Source: Hydra vulgaris (lineage: Eukaryota; Cnidaria; Hydrozoa; Anthoathecata; Hydridae). From it: 64,000 nt of DNA. Both the position numbers and the translations under genes were made by a program. A model generated the notes under the pieces. It had not been told where the DNA came from, made no database searches, and worked only from the letters and a program-made list of their open reading frames with translations. The stretch's first letter is position 1. The number at the start of each line of letters is the position of its first letter. Location of the stretch: NCBI RefSeq assembly GCF_038396675.1, contig NC_088922.1, forward strand, positions 2,327,001 to 2,391,000. Direction: 5' to 3'. Shown here piece after piece: positions 12,808-24,429 of this stretch.

Positions 12808-14896
12808 CGCCGGTGTCACGAAATAAATGTTCCCCATAACAGAATTCCCCCCGGCCGAAATATTCTTTCTGGGGGGAAAATTTATTTCGAAATAATATTT
12901 CCCCCCTCGTAATATCTGTTCCCGTATCTGCGAAATAAAGTTTCCTCCGTGATATTAGTTCCCCCTTAATACTTAATAATATACAAATTGACATAACTTG
13001 CACAATTAAATGCGCATATAGATAGATCTAAATGCTAAATGCTACTTTTGGTTCAAATGCTAAATTAACAAAATCTACATAAAAAAACAAAGTTTCGCTT
13101 GAATTGAACGCATCTTTCATAATTTTTTTTGTAATATAAGGTTTTTTCATGCAAATAAGCTAACAAATTATACGTTTTATTGTTAAAAAAATAACTTCGT
13201 GCAAGTTTAGAACGTTTTTAAATGTTTGGAAAAGGTTGTTTGGAATTTTTGTTTGTATATTTATGATTATGTTATTCAAATCTATATAAGTTTTTTTGTT
13301 ATGTTTAGTAAAATAATACTATAAATTGCAAATAATTTTTATGATATAACTTTCATTTCATATTTATTATAGTTATTTGCTTTCTGTAACGAACACGAAT
13401 ACTTGCTAACGTTTATAATTCAAATAGTTAAATAAAATTACAAATTACTTGCAAAAATAAGTTGTTTTTATTCGATATAATTATTTTAAACAAGAATATG
13501 GAAAATGAAGAAAGTAAAGCTCTGCAAATGTATCTCGGGAAAAATGAATATCCTTCTAATTATACGAAAGACGATAAAAGAAAACTTCGAAAGAAAGCAG
13601 AATCCTTCCGGTTGGTACATGGAGATTTATTTCATATCGGAAATGAAAAAAAACTACAACGTGTGGTAACTAGAGAAAATGAACGAAACCGTATAATACA
13701 AACTCTCCACAGCAACATAGTTGGAGGATGTCACTTTGGGCAAAACGCCACTATCAAAAAAGCAACTGATAGGTATTGGTGGAAGTCAATTTTCAAAGAC
13801 ATACGAAAATTTGTAGCATCCTGCCCTGAATGTCAACGTGCGAATCCTAACAACAAACCATCACAGTACACAAAGTACAATCTGACCATTGGAGATAAAC
13901 AGATCCTGTTTTCAAACGCATGGTTGAACGACATAATTATTGATGCAGTCAATAAAATGGTTTTAACACATCTTGGTAACAAAAACATTCAATAAACTCT
14001 TCTAGTTCAGACACGATCTGGGTTCAAAGCAGTTACCTGTGAGTCCATCATCATTCTTCACGACGTCAACCATTGGGTGACAACTGCATGTATTGACAGA
14101 GAGGTTTTGTATTTAGATAGCCTTCATGGTTCTGTTTCAAACTATGTTAAAACTCAAATGAGACAACTGTATTTTAATTTTGTTAATACCGAGGGTTTTC
14201 TTCCAGTAACTGTGGTACCATGCGCACTACAACCGAATGCATCAGACTGTGGTGTTTATGCAGCTGCCTTTGCATTTCAGTTGGTCATTTATGGAAAAGA
14301 TGGTACGACGTAGACGTTTAAAAACAAAATGATGCGTTCACATCTCATTAGCTGTTTGGAAACATCAATCATCAAACCTTTTCCGATAACCGTCTTACGT
14401 AAACGTGGAAAAAATAAAGCGATGCAAACTATTCACATTTAGAACAATTACTGAACAATATTTATAAGTTATTACTGTAAAATGCTGTAAAATACAGGTA
14501 ATACTGCTAAATTACGGTTTTATTTTATTTGGTTCTTTTTTTTTTAAATGAAATATGGAGGCATGTGAAAATTTCGCCTTAAGCACCGCCATGCATATCG
14601 ACGTTCTTGGTATAGGTTCTCGTATTTAACGTTATGGCATGTTATTTTATAATTAAAATAGTGTAACAATAATTATAATAATATAAATAAAAAAACAATC
14701 AAACCCTTTATCAAAAAAACCAAAGTTTTGCAACATTTTTTTAGCGGGGGAACATTTATTACGGGCGGGGATGAAATATTTTATCCTCCCTGAATGTTTA
14801 TTCTAGAATAAACTTTCCGGGGGGAAGGTTTGTCCCGGTACAACCTTTCCGGGGGGAAAAAAATATGGGGGGAAAATTTGTTTCGCAATACCGGCC
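12808..14896 (+). mobile_element. 2.09 kb DNA transposon with 4-bp TTTA target duplication, carrying H2C2-ULP1 frame
   Basis: Terminal inverted repeats of about 28 bp (CGCCGGTGTCACGAAA on the left; GGCCGGTATTGCGAAA as reverse complement of the right) lead into C-rich sub-terminal repeats (TTCCCC motifs). The flanking TTTA at 12,804-12,807 and 14,897-14,900 is a clean target duplication: removing the element restores the pogo frame ...HDF-STDRSNP. A 4-bp duplication plus an H2C2 finger and ULP1 protease point to the Ginger group. No integrase catalytic core is seen, so assignment is tentative and this copy is probably non-autonomous. Confidence 0.8.
13498..14313 (+). pseudogene. H2C2 integrase-type zinc finger fused to ULP1/C48 cysteine protease
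   Basis: One frame from MENEESKALQ to a stop at 14,311-14,313, with a single internal TAA at 13,993-13,995. Residues about 40-125 form an integrase-type HHCC finger: LHSNIVGGCHFG, YWWKSIFKDI, then CPECQ. Directly after it comes a ULP1-like fold starting WLNDIIIDAV. It includes the catalytic His (DVNHWVTT), Asp (YLDSLHG), the Gln region (ALQPNA) and Cys (SDCGVYAAAF). The DDE integrase core expected between such domains is absent. ULP1-type peptidases cleave SUMO-like proteins; here a role in transposition is inferred. The chosen ATG at 13,498 follows an AT-rich leader; an upstream ATG at 13,462 is also in frame. One stop makes this copy probably dead. Confidence 0.75.
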
Positions 14897-14975
14897 TTTA
14901 GTACAGATAGATCTAATCCGAAACCACGCTTTGCACTGGATAGTGTAATGCTAAATGCAAATAATGTAACAAATG
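14897..14975 (+). pseudogene. pogo transposase, continuation after the insertion
   Basis: Reads STDRSNPKPRFALDSVMLNA, continuing the frame that stops at 12,807. Confidence 0.65.
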
Positions 14976-15192
14976 TTCACTTTATATTTATCAGGTTCTT
15001 TTTTCTTGGCTTAAAATATTTTTTTTAAGGTTTGTGCCCATCAAATTTTTTTTCGTAATAAATGCAACTTAAATATGTTACCCAAATTCTTATGCTTTAA
15101 GATAACACTTTGATATTTACAAAAAAAAACGTGCTATGTGGGCTACAAAACTCAAAAAGTAAAAACGGAGGTAATTCTTATTGTATCTTTAT

Positions 15193-15398
15193 CCAGCAAA
15201 CATTCTCCAGCCGAACTGCAGTGGACTTTATATAATATTCTCATTTTGAATGATCCACTGCAGTTTTGCTAATCGGCACATAGTGGACTATTAGTCCACT
15301 AAGCAACCGATTAAGTTACTGAAACAACAAAACTCCAATGAATCGCTCTAAATGTATAAAAAGGTCGTCTGCAAACCCGCGACAAAAATGTTTGCTGG
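15193..15398. mobile_element. MITE with CCAGCAAACATT inverted ends
   Basis: Perfect 12-bp inverted ends at 15,193-15,204 and 15,387-15,398, about 206 bp long. It contains an internal inverted repeat (ACTGCAGTGGA ... TCCACTGCAGT). Non-coding. Confidence 0.7.
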
Positions 15399-16071
15399 GT
15401 ATCTATAAAAACTATATAAAGATATATGTTTACAAGAAAACACTGGGTGTGTATTCAGTGTTTCTGTTTTCAATTTATTGTATAATCGTCTAAAAAGAGA
15501 AAAGTAGTGTATATTTGATATTAATTAAATTACATATTTTTATTTGATTTTCGCATTTTGTATTTTTTGACGCTGTATCCAATAATATTTGAACCATTAA
15601 GAATAAATGAGAAATTCTAAGCATAACAGATTTACGCATGGTATTACATTGCATGGTGAACCAATTTTTTCTAAAAAATTTTTTCCAATCATACGTATGT
15701 TTTTTTTTTCAAAAATGTTTTTATCTAGAATTAAGCAAAAGAGTTAGTCGCTTTTAAATCAGGGCTCGTCCATAAAGTACGTACGCTCATAGGGTAGAGG
15801 GGGAGGTCTTCAAAAAGCGTACGAAAGCGTATGGGGGAGGGAGTGGGAGGGTTCAATTTAAAATCACGTACTTCAGTTTTCTAATTTATCACAATTATCC
15901 AACTAATCAATAGAAAAGTTAAAATTCTGACTAAAGATCTTAGTTTTCTAACATAAAAAGATGTATGGTATAGGGAGTAGAGGGCATAGTTTCCCTTTAT
16001 GCACACACAGGCATGGGCGCCCGCAGGATGTTTTGATGTATATTTTGAACTTTATATTTATGATTTAAATT

Positions 16072-16155
16072 TGTATATCTTTACTGCCAATCAGTGATTG
16101 GTAACTTGTAAATACTTTGTAGTTGTAAAATAAAAGATGTATAAAAAAAAAAAAA
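16072..16155 (+). mobile_element. Retroposon 3' end with poly(A)
   Basis: The sequence from GCCAATCAGTGATTGG through TTGTAAATACTTTG to a TATAAAAAA tail is repeated at 22,425-22,495. A shared 3' terminus plus an A tail indicates a LINE or SINE family. Confidence 0.55.
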
Positions 16156-16204
16156 ATGTTCCAGATCGGACACTTTCACACATTGTAAAAACTCAAAACT
16201 TAAT

Positions 16205-16505
16205 TGTATTTATACCTATGCCAAATGAGGAGACCTTGCAAAAAATTGGGATGGCGGAAGCCTGGGAACAAAAAACCATAAAACATTTGCGCCCCCCCCC
16301 CCCTTACCTAAACGTGAGAGCAATAATGTAGTAAAATTTTTAACTTTACCATCTGAAACTAAATTTAAACTTATCGACAGATTTTAAAATTCGTAGAAAA
16401 ATATTGTAAATAACAAAAGTTATGACCTTGCAAATTTTACGACCCCATTTTGGGGGGTCAGAAAATTTGCATGGTTATAACTTTTGCCACCCCTTATATA
16501 CTGGC
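16205..16505. repeat. Fragment of a palindromic fold-back MITE
   Basis: Related to the palindromes at 23,917-24,425 and 50,212-50,766 (shared TTGCAAAAAATTG, CCTGGGAACAAAA, ACGTGAGAGCAA and an inverted core reading TGACC...GGGGTC). Confidence 0.55.
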
Positions 16506-16564
16506 CCTGATAAAGACGTATTTTAGGCAACCTATTTTTTGAGTCGACAAAAAACAGGTTTTAG

Positions 16565-16764
16565 CAGTGCCGTAACTAATAGGTCAGATGCCCCCCCCCC
16601 CCAAAAAAAAAAAAGTGCCATTAGGGTTTCAAAGTCTTCCAATTTCTACTGCTAGGTTTTGCTATATTAAAAAGCTCCTTAAACTAGCAAAAGGGCGCAA
16701 AATTTGCTGCTTCTCCCCCCTCCCACCTCAATTAAGGGGTATGGGTAGCCTACCCTCGGCACTG
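16565..16764. mobile_element. hAT-like MITE with 8-bp imperfect target duplication
   Basis: 8-bp inverted ends CAGTGCCG/CGGCACTG. The flanking octamers GGTTTTAG and GGCTTAAG agree at 6 of 8 positions. Contains C and A runs; non-coding. Confidence 0.55.
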
Positions 16765-17280
16765 GGCTTAAGGCTTTGTTTTCAATATTACTGATCTCGC
16801 GTAAGACTCTTTTTTACGGACTTACTAAAGAGGGGTGCCTGAAAAAAACGTCCGTCTTAGGTATAGTTTATTTTTGTTTGATCCGTCAATTAAAACAAAA
16901 AAAGCGTAGTATGACTTACGGGAGACCGAACTCCTGTCTCCGCGGATGACGTTCATTACATTAACCTCTAGGCCAAACACACATATTGTTTTCGAAGAAA
17001 CTTAACTTTATTAAAATTATTATTTGTTTATATATTTAAAGACGTTTTTTAAATTGGGATCCTGTGTCGCAAACAAATGGATTTGGGGTCGTAAAAAGTA
17101 TCTAAGTTAACTCCTCCACCTTTTTTATTTAAATAAACTTTTTTATTGAAAAAAAGAAAAGTTAGGGGGGTATTTAAAATGTATACGTACTTTTTAAGGG
17201 GGGTGGGGACGCATGGCAATAGGGGGAGGGGGAGGTTCAAATTTCAAAATTTTTGGCGTATGTACTTTATGAACGACCCC

Positions 17281-18398
17281 TCACCATGGGAATAACTCAT
17301 TAGGTTAAAAATGTAGAAACTCAAAGAGATATAGAAAATAATAGAATGAAAAAGTAAAAAAACAATATTTATGACAAAAATATATGTAAATGTTTTTCAG
17401 AATCCACCTTGAAACATTTCATATTGCAATAAAACAAAATTCACTGTTGTTTTCAAACTTAAAGTTTTTTAAAATGACTATTTGGTTGTGGTTTTGGCTG
17501 TTGAAATCTCATAAGATATTGAGAGTACTTTGAAATGCTTAATAGAATTGTGGTATGTGAAAGATGAAAATAAAACATTCTTAAACAAAATTTTGAAGAT
17601 AACTGTAATGTTTTGTATTCTTATTTAAAGGAAAGAGAATTGCTTTAATATTTGTTTGACATTCATTTCTATATCTATATATTAAATTGATACAACTTAT
17701 TATTTGCGTGTAGTCGTTATTTCAAACTCTCTTAAATTTAGCGCTGCGGCTTTCAAGTGAATTCCAAAAGTGAACTCCAAAGGGAATTATTTATTCCGCA
17801 ATCGCTAATCGTTATTCTGAATGATTGTTAAAAATTATTGTCCAGAATAAATTGTTTGCGTTTACAGTCGTCACAATAACATTCCAAAATAAATCCTTTT
17901 TTTTTACTTTGATTTTTTTTTTTTTTTTTACCTTGTAAAAATACAAAAGATTAGAAAGGTGTATTTTTACCTTGTAAAAAATTTCACACCATTTTTATTT
18001 TTACCTTGTAAAAATACAAAAGATTTTAATGAACTATGTTAATATTTTATTAGTGACTCATTGTAAACTTGAATTTTACTTTGATTTTTTTTTTTTTTCT
18101 GACTTTAAAAATACAAAAAATTGTAAAAAATTGTAAAAAAATTAAAAAAAAAAATCAAAGTAAAATTCAAGTTTACAATGGGTAATTAATAAAATAGTAA
18201 CTTAGTGAAATAGAAAAAGCTAAAAAATGCAATGATTGCATAAACATTATTTCATGAAAAGCTCTTAATTTTTTTTTTTTTTTATATATATATATTTATA
18301 ATATATATTTACAATATTACAAATTTTTTTAGATATTTATAATATATATATATATATATATATATACAATAAAACTCATATTACATATATAGATATTC
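17281..18398. other. AT-rich spacer with a fold-back
   Basis: No gene seen. The only structure is the inverted repeat at 18,059-18,180 listed separately. Confidence 0.4.
18059..18180. repeat. Inverted repeat (about 36-bp perfect arms)
   Basis: CATTGTAAACTTGAATTTTA at 18,059 onward is mirrored at 18,144-18,180, separated by an A/T spacer. Weaker pairing extends outward (TTATTAGTGAC versus the mirrored GGTAATTAATAA). Confidence 0.8.
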
Positions 18399-18442
18399 GC
18401 CAGAGCGAGAAGAAGACATCGACTGTCTTATCACTAAGCCCC
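18399..18442 (-). mobile_element. Solo CR1-type stem-loop tail
   Basis: The minus strand reads GGGGCTTAGTGATAAGACA, a loop, TGTCTTCTTCTCGCTCTGG. The stem is AAGACA/TGTCTT. Same tail as at 1,871 and 35,911. No LINE coding sequence directly upstream on this strand. Confidence 0.6.
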
Positions 18443-19119
18443 GTTTACATATTATCCGTGTTTATAAATAAAAAATAAAATATACACAAAACGTTTAAAA
18501 ATATATATATAACCTTGGTCAAATACAAAAAATGTCTTTCGCACTGATTTAAAATAATAAAAAAAATTATCACTCATACAAATATAGAAATATATTTGAT
18601 GTTTAATAATACATATTTAATACATATTTAAAATGAAAATGTTTATTGTTTTTTTCTATTTTGAAATCATCTTTTAAAAATATATGTTTAAAGTCTATTG
18701 TATTAAAATCTAATTAAATATGATTCTTTCAGATTCTGTTTTAAATTTCTCTCGTAAGTTGTATTGAACTTTTCTAAACATTTTAATAAATTTTTTTCAT
18801 ATAAAAGGTTTCCAATATTGAATTCGATGAGAACTAATTCTTATGTATTTATTTTTTTTTAAACATCTTTATTTCTAACATGGCTACAAGCAACCACTAT
18901 TGAAATTGAAAGTTACCGGAAGAGAAAAGATAAAGTTTATAAAGTATTAAAAGACATTAAAAGACGACCAAAAAAATTGCAAATTATATAAATCAGGAAA
19001 ACAAGATGAAGGGAGCAAGATGATTCGAGGAAAATAACTTGACAAATAAGAATTTTTGGAGCACTTAAGAGCAGTCACAGTAAATGGATGAGACTTAATT
19101 GAATGACGAGTAACTCAAG

Positions 19120-19560
19120 AACGAATTTTAGTAGATGGCACAAGTGACTTAAGCTCTTTAGAGTAGCGCCCGCTATAGTACTTATAGGAAAGAGAAAGAG
19201 AAGCAACATTACAACAATGTGATAATGGTTGCATGATGGTTGCAAGAGTGGGTCCAACTATGTTTACAATTCGTCTTTGAATCTTGTCTATAAAAGAAAG
19301 AGCATATTTCGAAGATCCGTTCTTGATATAGAAACAGTATTTCATTCAAGGGGGGATTAGAGATTTATAGAGATAAAGAATGGAATCCGGAGTAAAAAAG
19401 TGGCGAGCACGATAAAAAGATGCAACCTTAGCAGATGCTAATATTGCAGTGGATTTGAAATATGGTTCCCAAGAAAGATTGGAAGTAAAAGTTAATCCTA
19501 AAAGACAAAGGGTAGAAGATTCATTAAGTACATTATTGTTTGTAAATCCCAAAATCTAAA
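19120..19560 (-). pseudogene. LINE RT, C-terminal region
   Basis: Contains LCLLGLTFTSNLSWEPYFKS, ILYLYKSLIPP and, after a frameshift, YCFYIKNGSSKYALSFIDKI and RRIVNIVGPTLA. This is the thumb and post-RT region of a non-LTR element. The plus-strand fragment at 53,920 encodes the same blocks. Confidence 0.8.
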
Positions 19561-20219
19561 AACGAATTCTACGAAACCCAAACCATCCGCTAGACATAAA
19601 GATAAAAAATAATTCTAAAATAACAGCAAGACAAAATATCAACTTTGGGTTCAAGATAGTCACTTCAAATACGACATACAAAAATAGTTTTGCCCAACGA
19701 ACATTACGTCTTATAAGAGATGGGAAGCATAACTTGTACACTAGTTAATCAAAGCAACTACAAACTTAACAACCATAATATGGATGGTTAAGCGCTAAAC
19801 CAGCCTATAGAACAAAGTTGAAAAAAATTAGTTTATTTAAAAAAATGATATATGTAGTGTTTCTTTGTAAACACCAAAATACTATAAATAAAATTTTTAA
19901 GTGCACTGAACTGCAATTACTTTTAATTTTTTCACTTTAGTGGCTTTTGTTAAAAGCTTTTAAACTTTGCGTCAAATAATCTCATTTCAACATATTCGTT
20001 GTATTGGCTGGTTTGGCGCTAAGCCATCCATATGTGTGTATATATACGTATTTGTGTATGTATGTAAAAATTCTGTAATTTCCAAATTTTAGACCATTGA
20101 GTTTAAATAATAAACTATATTTAATCAATATAGGAAAATCTAGATTGATTCATTAATGATTATCTGAAAAAAAACGAGTTTTATGAGATTTAAAGTTTAT
20201 CAGCCGCTGAGACCCCCTG

Positions 20220-20625
20220 CTGTAGCAGAAGTGAGATTCTTTTCGAGCTCAAATGCCCCCTCCAAACAATCAGAGAGCGTTAACTTCTTATCAAGACAAG
20301 AATAAACGGTAGTATCATCAGCAAATAATGGCACCTTAGATGTGAGAATTTCTAGAAAATTGTAATGTAAAATAAAAAAAGTATAGGGCCAAGGATACCT
20401 TGAGGATTCCCTGGATTTATAGGAAATGAATGCTATCCAACTTTTACATTATGATTGGTAAGGAAGTATTCAATAATTTTAAAGGTGTTAATTAATACAC
20501 CGAAAAAAAGAGACCTTATGGAGAAGACCAGCATGCTTAACTTTATCAAAAGCTTTAGGAATGTCGAAAGCAATAGCGTTAGCTTTTTCACATCTTTCTA
20601 ATGATAAAACTTCTCGGTTACCGTT
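20220..20625 (-). pseudogene. LINE RT, catalytic core fragment
   Basis: Frames show AFDIPKAFDKVKHAGLLHKV, a PQGILGPILF-type block and LFADDTTVYSCLDKK, holding the catalytic FADD. Two frame changes separate them. Confidence 0.75.
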
Positions 20626-20689
20626 AATTAATCATCACTAGAATGAGAAGTTCGAAGTTTATATTTTACAGCTTACTATTTTATATTTT

Positions 20690-21000
20690 TAAGTCTGGCT
20701 CCAGAGCATTTTACAGCACACTATTTTAAAAACAATATAAATAAGTATAATACAAGAGCAACAGGCAACTTTAAGATACCGTATGAAACAACAAGACTCT
20801 CAAAATTTTTAATAACATATCATGGTCCTTATTTATTTAACAAAATAATTTTTAGAAACGAATCACTATTAAATTTAAATAACGAACACTCTCTGAAAGT
20901 AAAGCTAAAATCTACAATAATCAAATTAAACAACTATATGGAATTTTTTTTAATTCTAGTTAAACATTTATACATTAAAATAACTGAAGAACACCCCTAA
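20690..21000 (+). pseudogene. CR1-like LINE 3' coding fragment
   Basis: Plus-strand frame with TTRLSKFLITYHGPYLFNKI, similar in layout to the C-terminal ends of the LINEs at 1-1.4 kb and 60.24 kb. Inserted in the opposite orientation inside the minus-strand LINE. Confidence 0.6.
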
Positions 21001-21142
21001 TAAAAAAAATATAGAAATAATTTAACTTTTAGGAAAAATTTATAAAAATGATAATTATTATAATAGTAAGTGTAATGACGTATATATGTAACACATACAA
21101 AAAAGGTACTCGATAACAAGATTGATTTAAGTCTTATGTGCA

Positions 21143-22012
21143 GGGGCGCACAGAGACTTCATGATTCCCGGGGTAAATTATAAAAAAAATTTACTGGATT
21201 CCCTCCTAGCCACCACCACCACCAAAAAAAAATAAAGCTATTATCTCTAGTATTCACAAAATATTTCCAAAAATTCTGTATTTAAGGCAGTTCACAAAAC
21301 AAAGAACTAAGCACAACAGAGTAAAAAAACATTTCTGGGTTTGGTATCAAGTTTTTCTGACCATAACATTACGAGCTTTTCTAGCAGCAAAGTTGGAACT
21401 TACAACATTGTAATTAACTTTCTTTGCAAGATCTGTTTTGATCGAAAGGATTAGACAGTAGTTAAGACGATCCTGTCCCTTGATAGCTCCAAGAGAGTTC
21501 TTGACGAGGGCTAACTTGCTAAAAGATTTCTCGCCTTCAGCCACAGATACTGGAAAAGTAAGGAAGATACGAAGACAGATCAATATCTGGGGAAAATTTC
21601 CTTCAAATCCCTTTGCATAAATGCAGTTGAAAAGTTCTAAAGGCTGATCATTTGTCAGTAGATGACGTCATACAGACGAAAAGTGGTGGAACTTATCAAT
21701 AACTTTGTCTTTACTAAGATCATTTGGATACAGGAGTAAGAAATCTTTAACTTTAGATTCTTGGCTGTTATTTAAGTCTGAATTGATGTCAGACGTAAAC
21801 CAGATGAAAGAAATCTACATTGTTTTTTCAGAGCTTGAGATTTCTCTGTAATCTGATGGATGAAGGTATTAAATTAAAAAAATTTTCATTTCTTAATTGG
21901 ATGTTTTCAATTTTTTATTTGACATACTGATAATTTTCACCTTATGATGCCCCATAAACGTGATGCCCGGGGGAAACCAACTCGAATCTCCCACTCTCTG
22001 TGCAACCGTGTT
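21143..22012 (-). mobile_element. hAT-family remnant (dimerisation domain)
   Basis: The minus-strand frame has FLTFPVSVAEGEKSFSKLAL, then LVKNSLGAIKGQDRLNYCLI. This is the C-terminal dimerisation domain of hAT/ZMYM-type transposases. Upstream frames contain YPNDLSKDKVIDKFHHF. Ends are imperfect inverted repeats (CAGGGGCGCACAGAGA versus CACGGTTGCACAGAGA). Truncated and disrupted. Confidence 0.7.
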
Positions 22013-22350
22013 TCTGAAAGCTTCCTAAAACAACAAACAAGTAATTCTTTTTATAATTTTTATTTAAATTTTGTTTTTATCATATTCACATAAATTATTT
22101 TGATAAGTGGTAAATAAACATTTAGTGAAACATCTTATCACACCTCTGAAAATTAGCAAATTCATTTTTATTTATCGTATTTTTTTATTTTAATTGGAAG
22201 AATATTGAAATGTATTTCTCGGATTACATTTTATGTTCATATTTTTATGTTGTTATATTTGATAATTACTTTAATCATGTTTCGGAGTTGTATGCAACTA
22301 TATTTTTATTTACTTCGTATATTTTGGACTTTTATGTTTTATAAAATACA

Positions 22351-22424
22351 AGAGATACAAATATAAATGTCATAAGCATATATAATATTTTATATATGCT
22401 TATGACATTTATATTTGTATCTCT
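22351..22424. repeat. Perfect 34-bp-arm hairpin
   Basis: Arms 22,351-22,384 and 22,391-22,424 are exact reverse complements around a 6-nt loop (AGAGATACAAATATAAATGT... arm). Confidence 0.95.
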
Positions 22425-22495
22425 TTATTGGCAATCTGTGATTAGTTTATTGTAAATACTTTGAAGTTGTAAAATAAACATGTATAAAAAAAAAT
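22425..22495 (+). mobile_element. Retroposon 3' end with A-rich tail (second copy)
   Basis: Shares GGCAATC-GTGATT, TTGTAAATACTTTG and AGTTGTAAAATAAA with 16,072-16,155, ending in A-rich sequence. It interrupts the minus-strand LINE frame right after SNHQY. Confidence 0.55.
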
Positions 22496-22504
22496 AAAAA
22501 ATAA

Positions 22505-22800
22505 AAATATTGATGATTAGAAAGTAAGTTATTAGATTCAAGATGACGGGTAATGTGTTTGTTAAGTAAAGACTTAAAAACTTTTCTTACGATAGAAAAA
22601 AAACTAATGGGGTGGTAGTTAGACGAGTCAGATTGCTCTCCAGAATTTTTCAAAATAAGGATAACAGATAACATTTTCTAGCAGGTTTGAAGCCAAGACT
22701 CTGATAAGCACTTCTTAAATAGTTTTGAAAGTACAGATGACAGCACCGGAGAACACTTCTGCAAGACTTTAAGCTGTAGAAGAGTGTAAGTAGAAAATCT
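22505..22800 (-). pseudogene. LINE RT, N-terminal region
   Basis: Frames contain SPVLSSVLSKLFKKCLSESW, then ILKNSGEQSDSSNYHPISFF and NKHITRHLESNNLLSNHQY, which is RT motif 0 to 2 sequence. Confidence 0.8.
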
Positions 22801-23559
22801 ATTCAGATTCAAAGGCTGATGAGATACGAATGTCAAGCAATTGATCAACCTGTTTGTCGGCTATATTAGGTAGAATGTGAAGATTATTGGAATCAAACAA
22901 TGAGATTAATGAAAAATGCATAGCAAACAATTCAGCTTTGTCTTTAGGTTAGGTAGCAAAATCTGAACCATGGAAAAGAAGTGTAATTACAGATTTTCTC
23001 TTATTATAGACACTGTTAAAGGTTCTTCAAATGTCTCTAGAGTATAATTTTTAATATGAAATGCGAGATTTTTTGACCTTAGAAAAGCGTTCTTTGGTGT
23101 TAAACAAAACTTTTTTCAATTGTTTTGTTTAACGATAGCAATAGTAAATTGACGTTTGTTTTCTGGAGAATCATTTTGCTGATAGATATGGAAGTATTGG
23201 TTACAATTAGAAATTGTAACAGTACAATTAGAGGAAAATCATGGAGAAAAGTGAGGCTTTACTTGAAATTGCTGAGTGGGAATAAAAGATTCCATGCCAG
23301 CCTGAATCCAAGAAGTTATATAAAAAGCCCACTTGTCAGAAGGGAATAAACAAAACTATACACAGAAGAAAGACGAAAAAATTTTTACCCAAGAGCCATC
23401 ACAAAGAAAATCACGGAAAGAGTCTCAGACAGCTTTAAGATAGTTATTAGAGATGATAGGGGGATTCTGATGATCAGGAAGAATGAGATAATAGTTTTAA
23501 AAAATCAAACTTTAATTAAATGCATCTAAGGGTGAATGTGGAGAAACTGCATTGACTAG

Positions 23560-23915
23560 GATTAGAAACAAGACATAAGTCGAGTAGAGACAGTAAATGA
23601 TTCGGATTATCTGGAAGGTGAGTTGGAAAGTTGACTATTTGTGTTAGAGATTGAGAAAAAAAAGGAAAAGTTTTGGCTCTTAAGGTTTACAGAGTCGCTG
23701 ATACTAGAACCAAGCCATTCAGTAAAATGAGCATTAAAGTCATCTACAACAACGATATTGGCTGAGGTATATAGAGAAAAAGCTTGGTCGATTTGATCAG
23801 AAATAGCATCAAAAAAGTATTAAAGGAAGATAACCATTAATTCTAAGATTACAAGCTGAACTCAAATTAGTTTCACAAAGAGCAAGTCGGTATTGTGAAC
23901 TTTAGAGGTGGCACC
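23560..23915 (-). pseudogene. LINE APE-type endonuclease, C-terminal part
   Basis: Minus-strand frames read LALCETNLSSACNLRINGYL, then IVVVDDFNAHFTEWLGSSIS (the GDFN-like catalytic block, here DDFN) and LTQIVNFPTHLPDNPNHLLS, LLDLCLVSNP. These are standard APE endonuclease blocks of non-LTR elements. Confidence 0.75.
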
Positions 23916-23916
23916 A

Positions 23917-24425
23917 GCATTTTTTGGTCTTTGAGATATTTAACTTCTAGATATGGAGCAAACTCCAATCATTTATATGTTTATACTTATATCAAAGATG
24001 GGTGCTTTGCAAAAAATTGCGATGATTGGAGCCTGGGAACAAAAAAAACCCCAAGATTTTAGCCCCCTCCTGCCCCAAACATGAGAGCAACAAGTTGATG
24101 AAATATTTTTTGGACAATTTTTAACTAGACTTATATTCATCAAAAAATTTTAAGTTTCTTAGTATAGTTTCTCAGCGTTCAAAAATTATGACCATGTAAA
24201 ATTTGCGACCCCCTCAAATTGAGTGGGGTTTAAACTTTATTGGGTCTTATTTTTTGAAGGCTGCAATATTTTACTATGAAATTTAAAAATTATTAATGAA
24301 TATAAGTCTAGTTGAAAATAGTTCAAAAAACTTTTGGGGCACGAGAGGGCTAAAATTTTGGAAATTTTCTGTTCACAGGCTTCAATCATCGCAATTTTTT
24401 CCAAAGCATCCTTATTGGCTCTAAA
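23917..24425. mobile_element. Palindromic fold-back MITE
   Basis: The two halves are inverted copies (TTTGCAAAAAATTGCGATGA at 24,007 mirrored as TCATCGCAATTTTTTCC near 24,400; a central TTCAAAAATTATGACC). Full-length relative at 50,212-50,766. It splits the minus-strand LINE endonuclease from its 5' part. Confidence 0.7.
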
Positions 24426-24429
24426 TGTG

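Larger units (their letters stand above)
15762..17280. mobile_element. 1.5 kb TIR element (GGG-TCGT-CATAAAGTAC ends)
   Basis: Inverted ends of about 25 bp: 15,762-15,786 (GGGCTCGTCCATAAAGTACG) and 17,256-17,280 (its complement with a few changes). G-rich sub-terminal tracts lie inside both ends. No transposase. The interior holds a LINE 3' end, a fold-back fragment and a hAT-type MITE, so it is a nested site. Confidence 0.65.

Noticed and set aside
20320..20345. CTGATGA on the minus strand at 20.33 kb
   Set aside because: It is the codon run for the RT FADD motif; no GAAA or stems follow.
22815..22850. CTGATGAG followed by GAA as another hammerhead
   Set aside because: No stem II or III pairing and no cleavage triplet; the sequence lies inside LINE RT.
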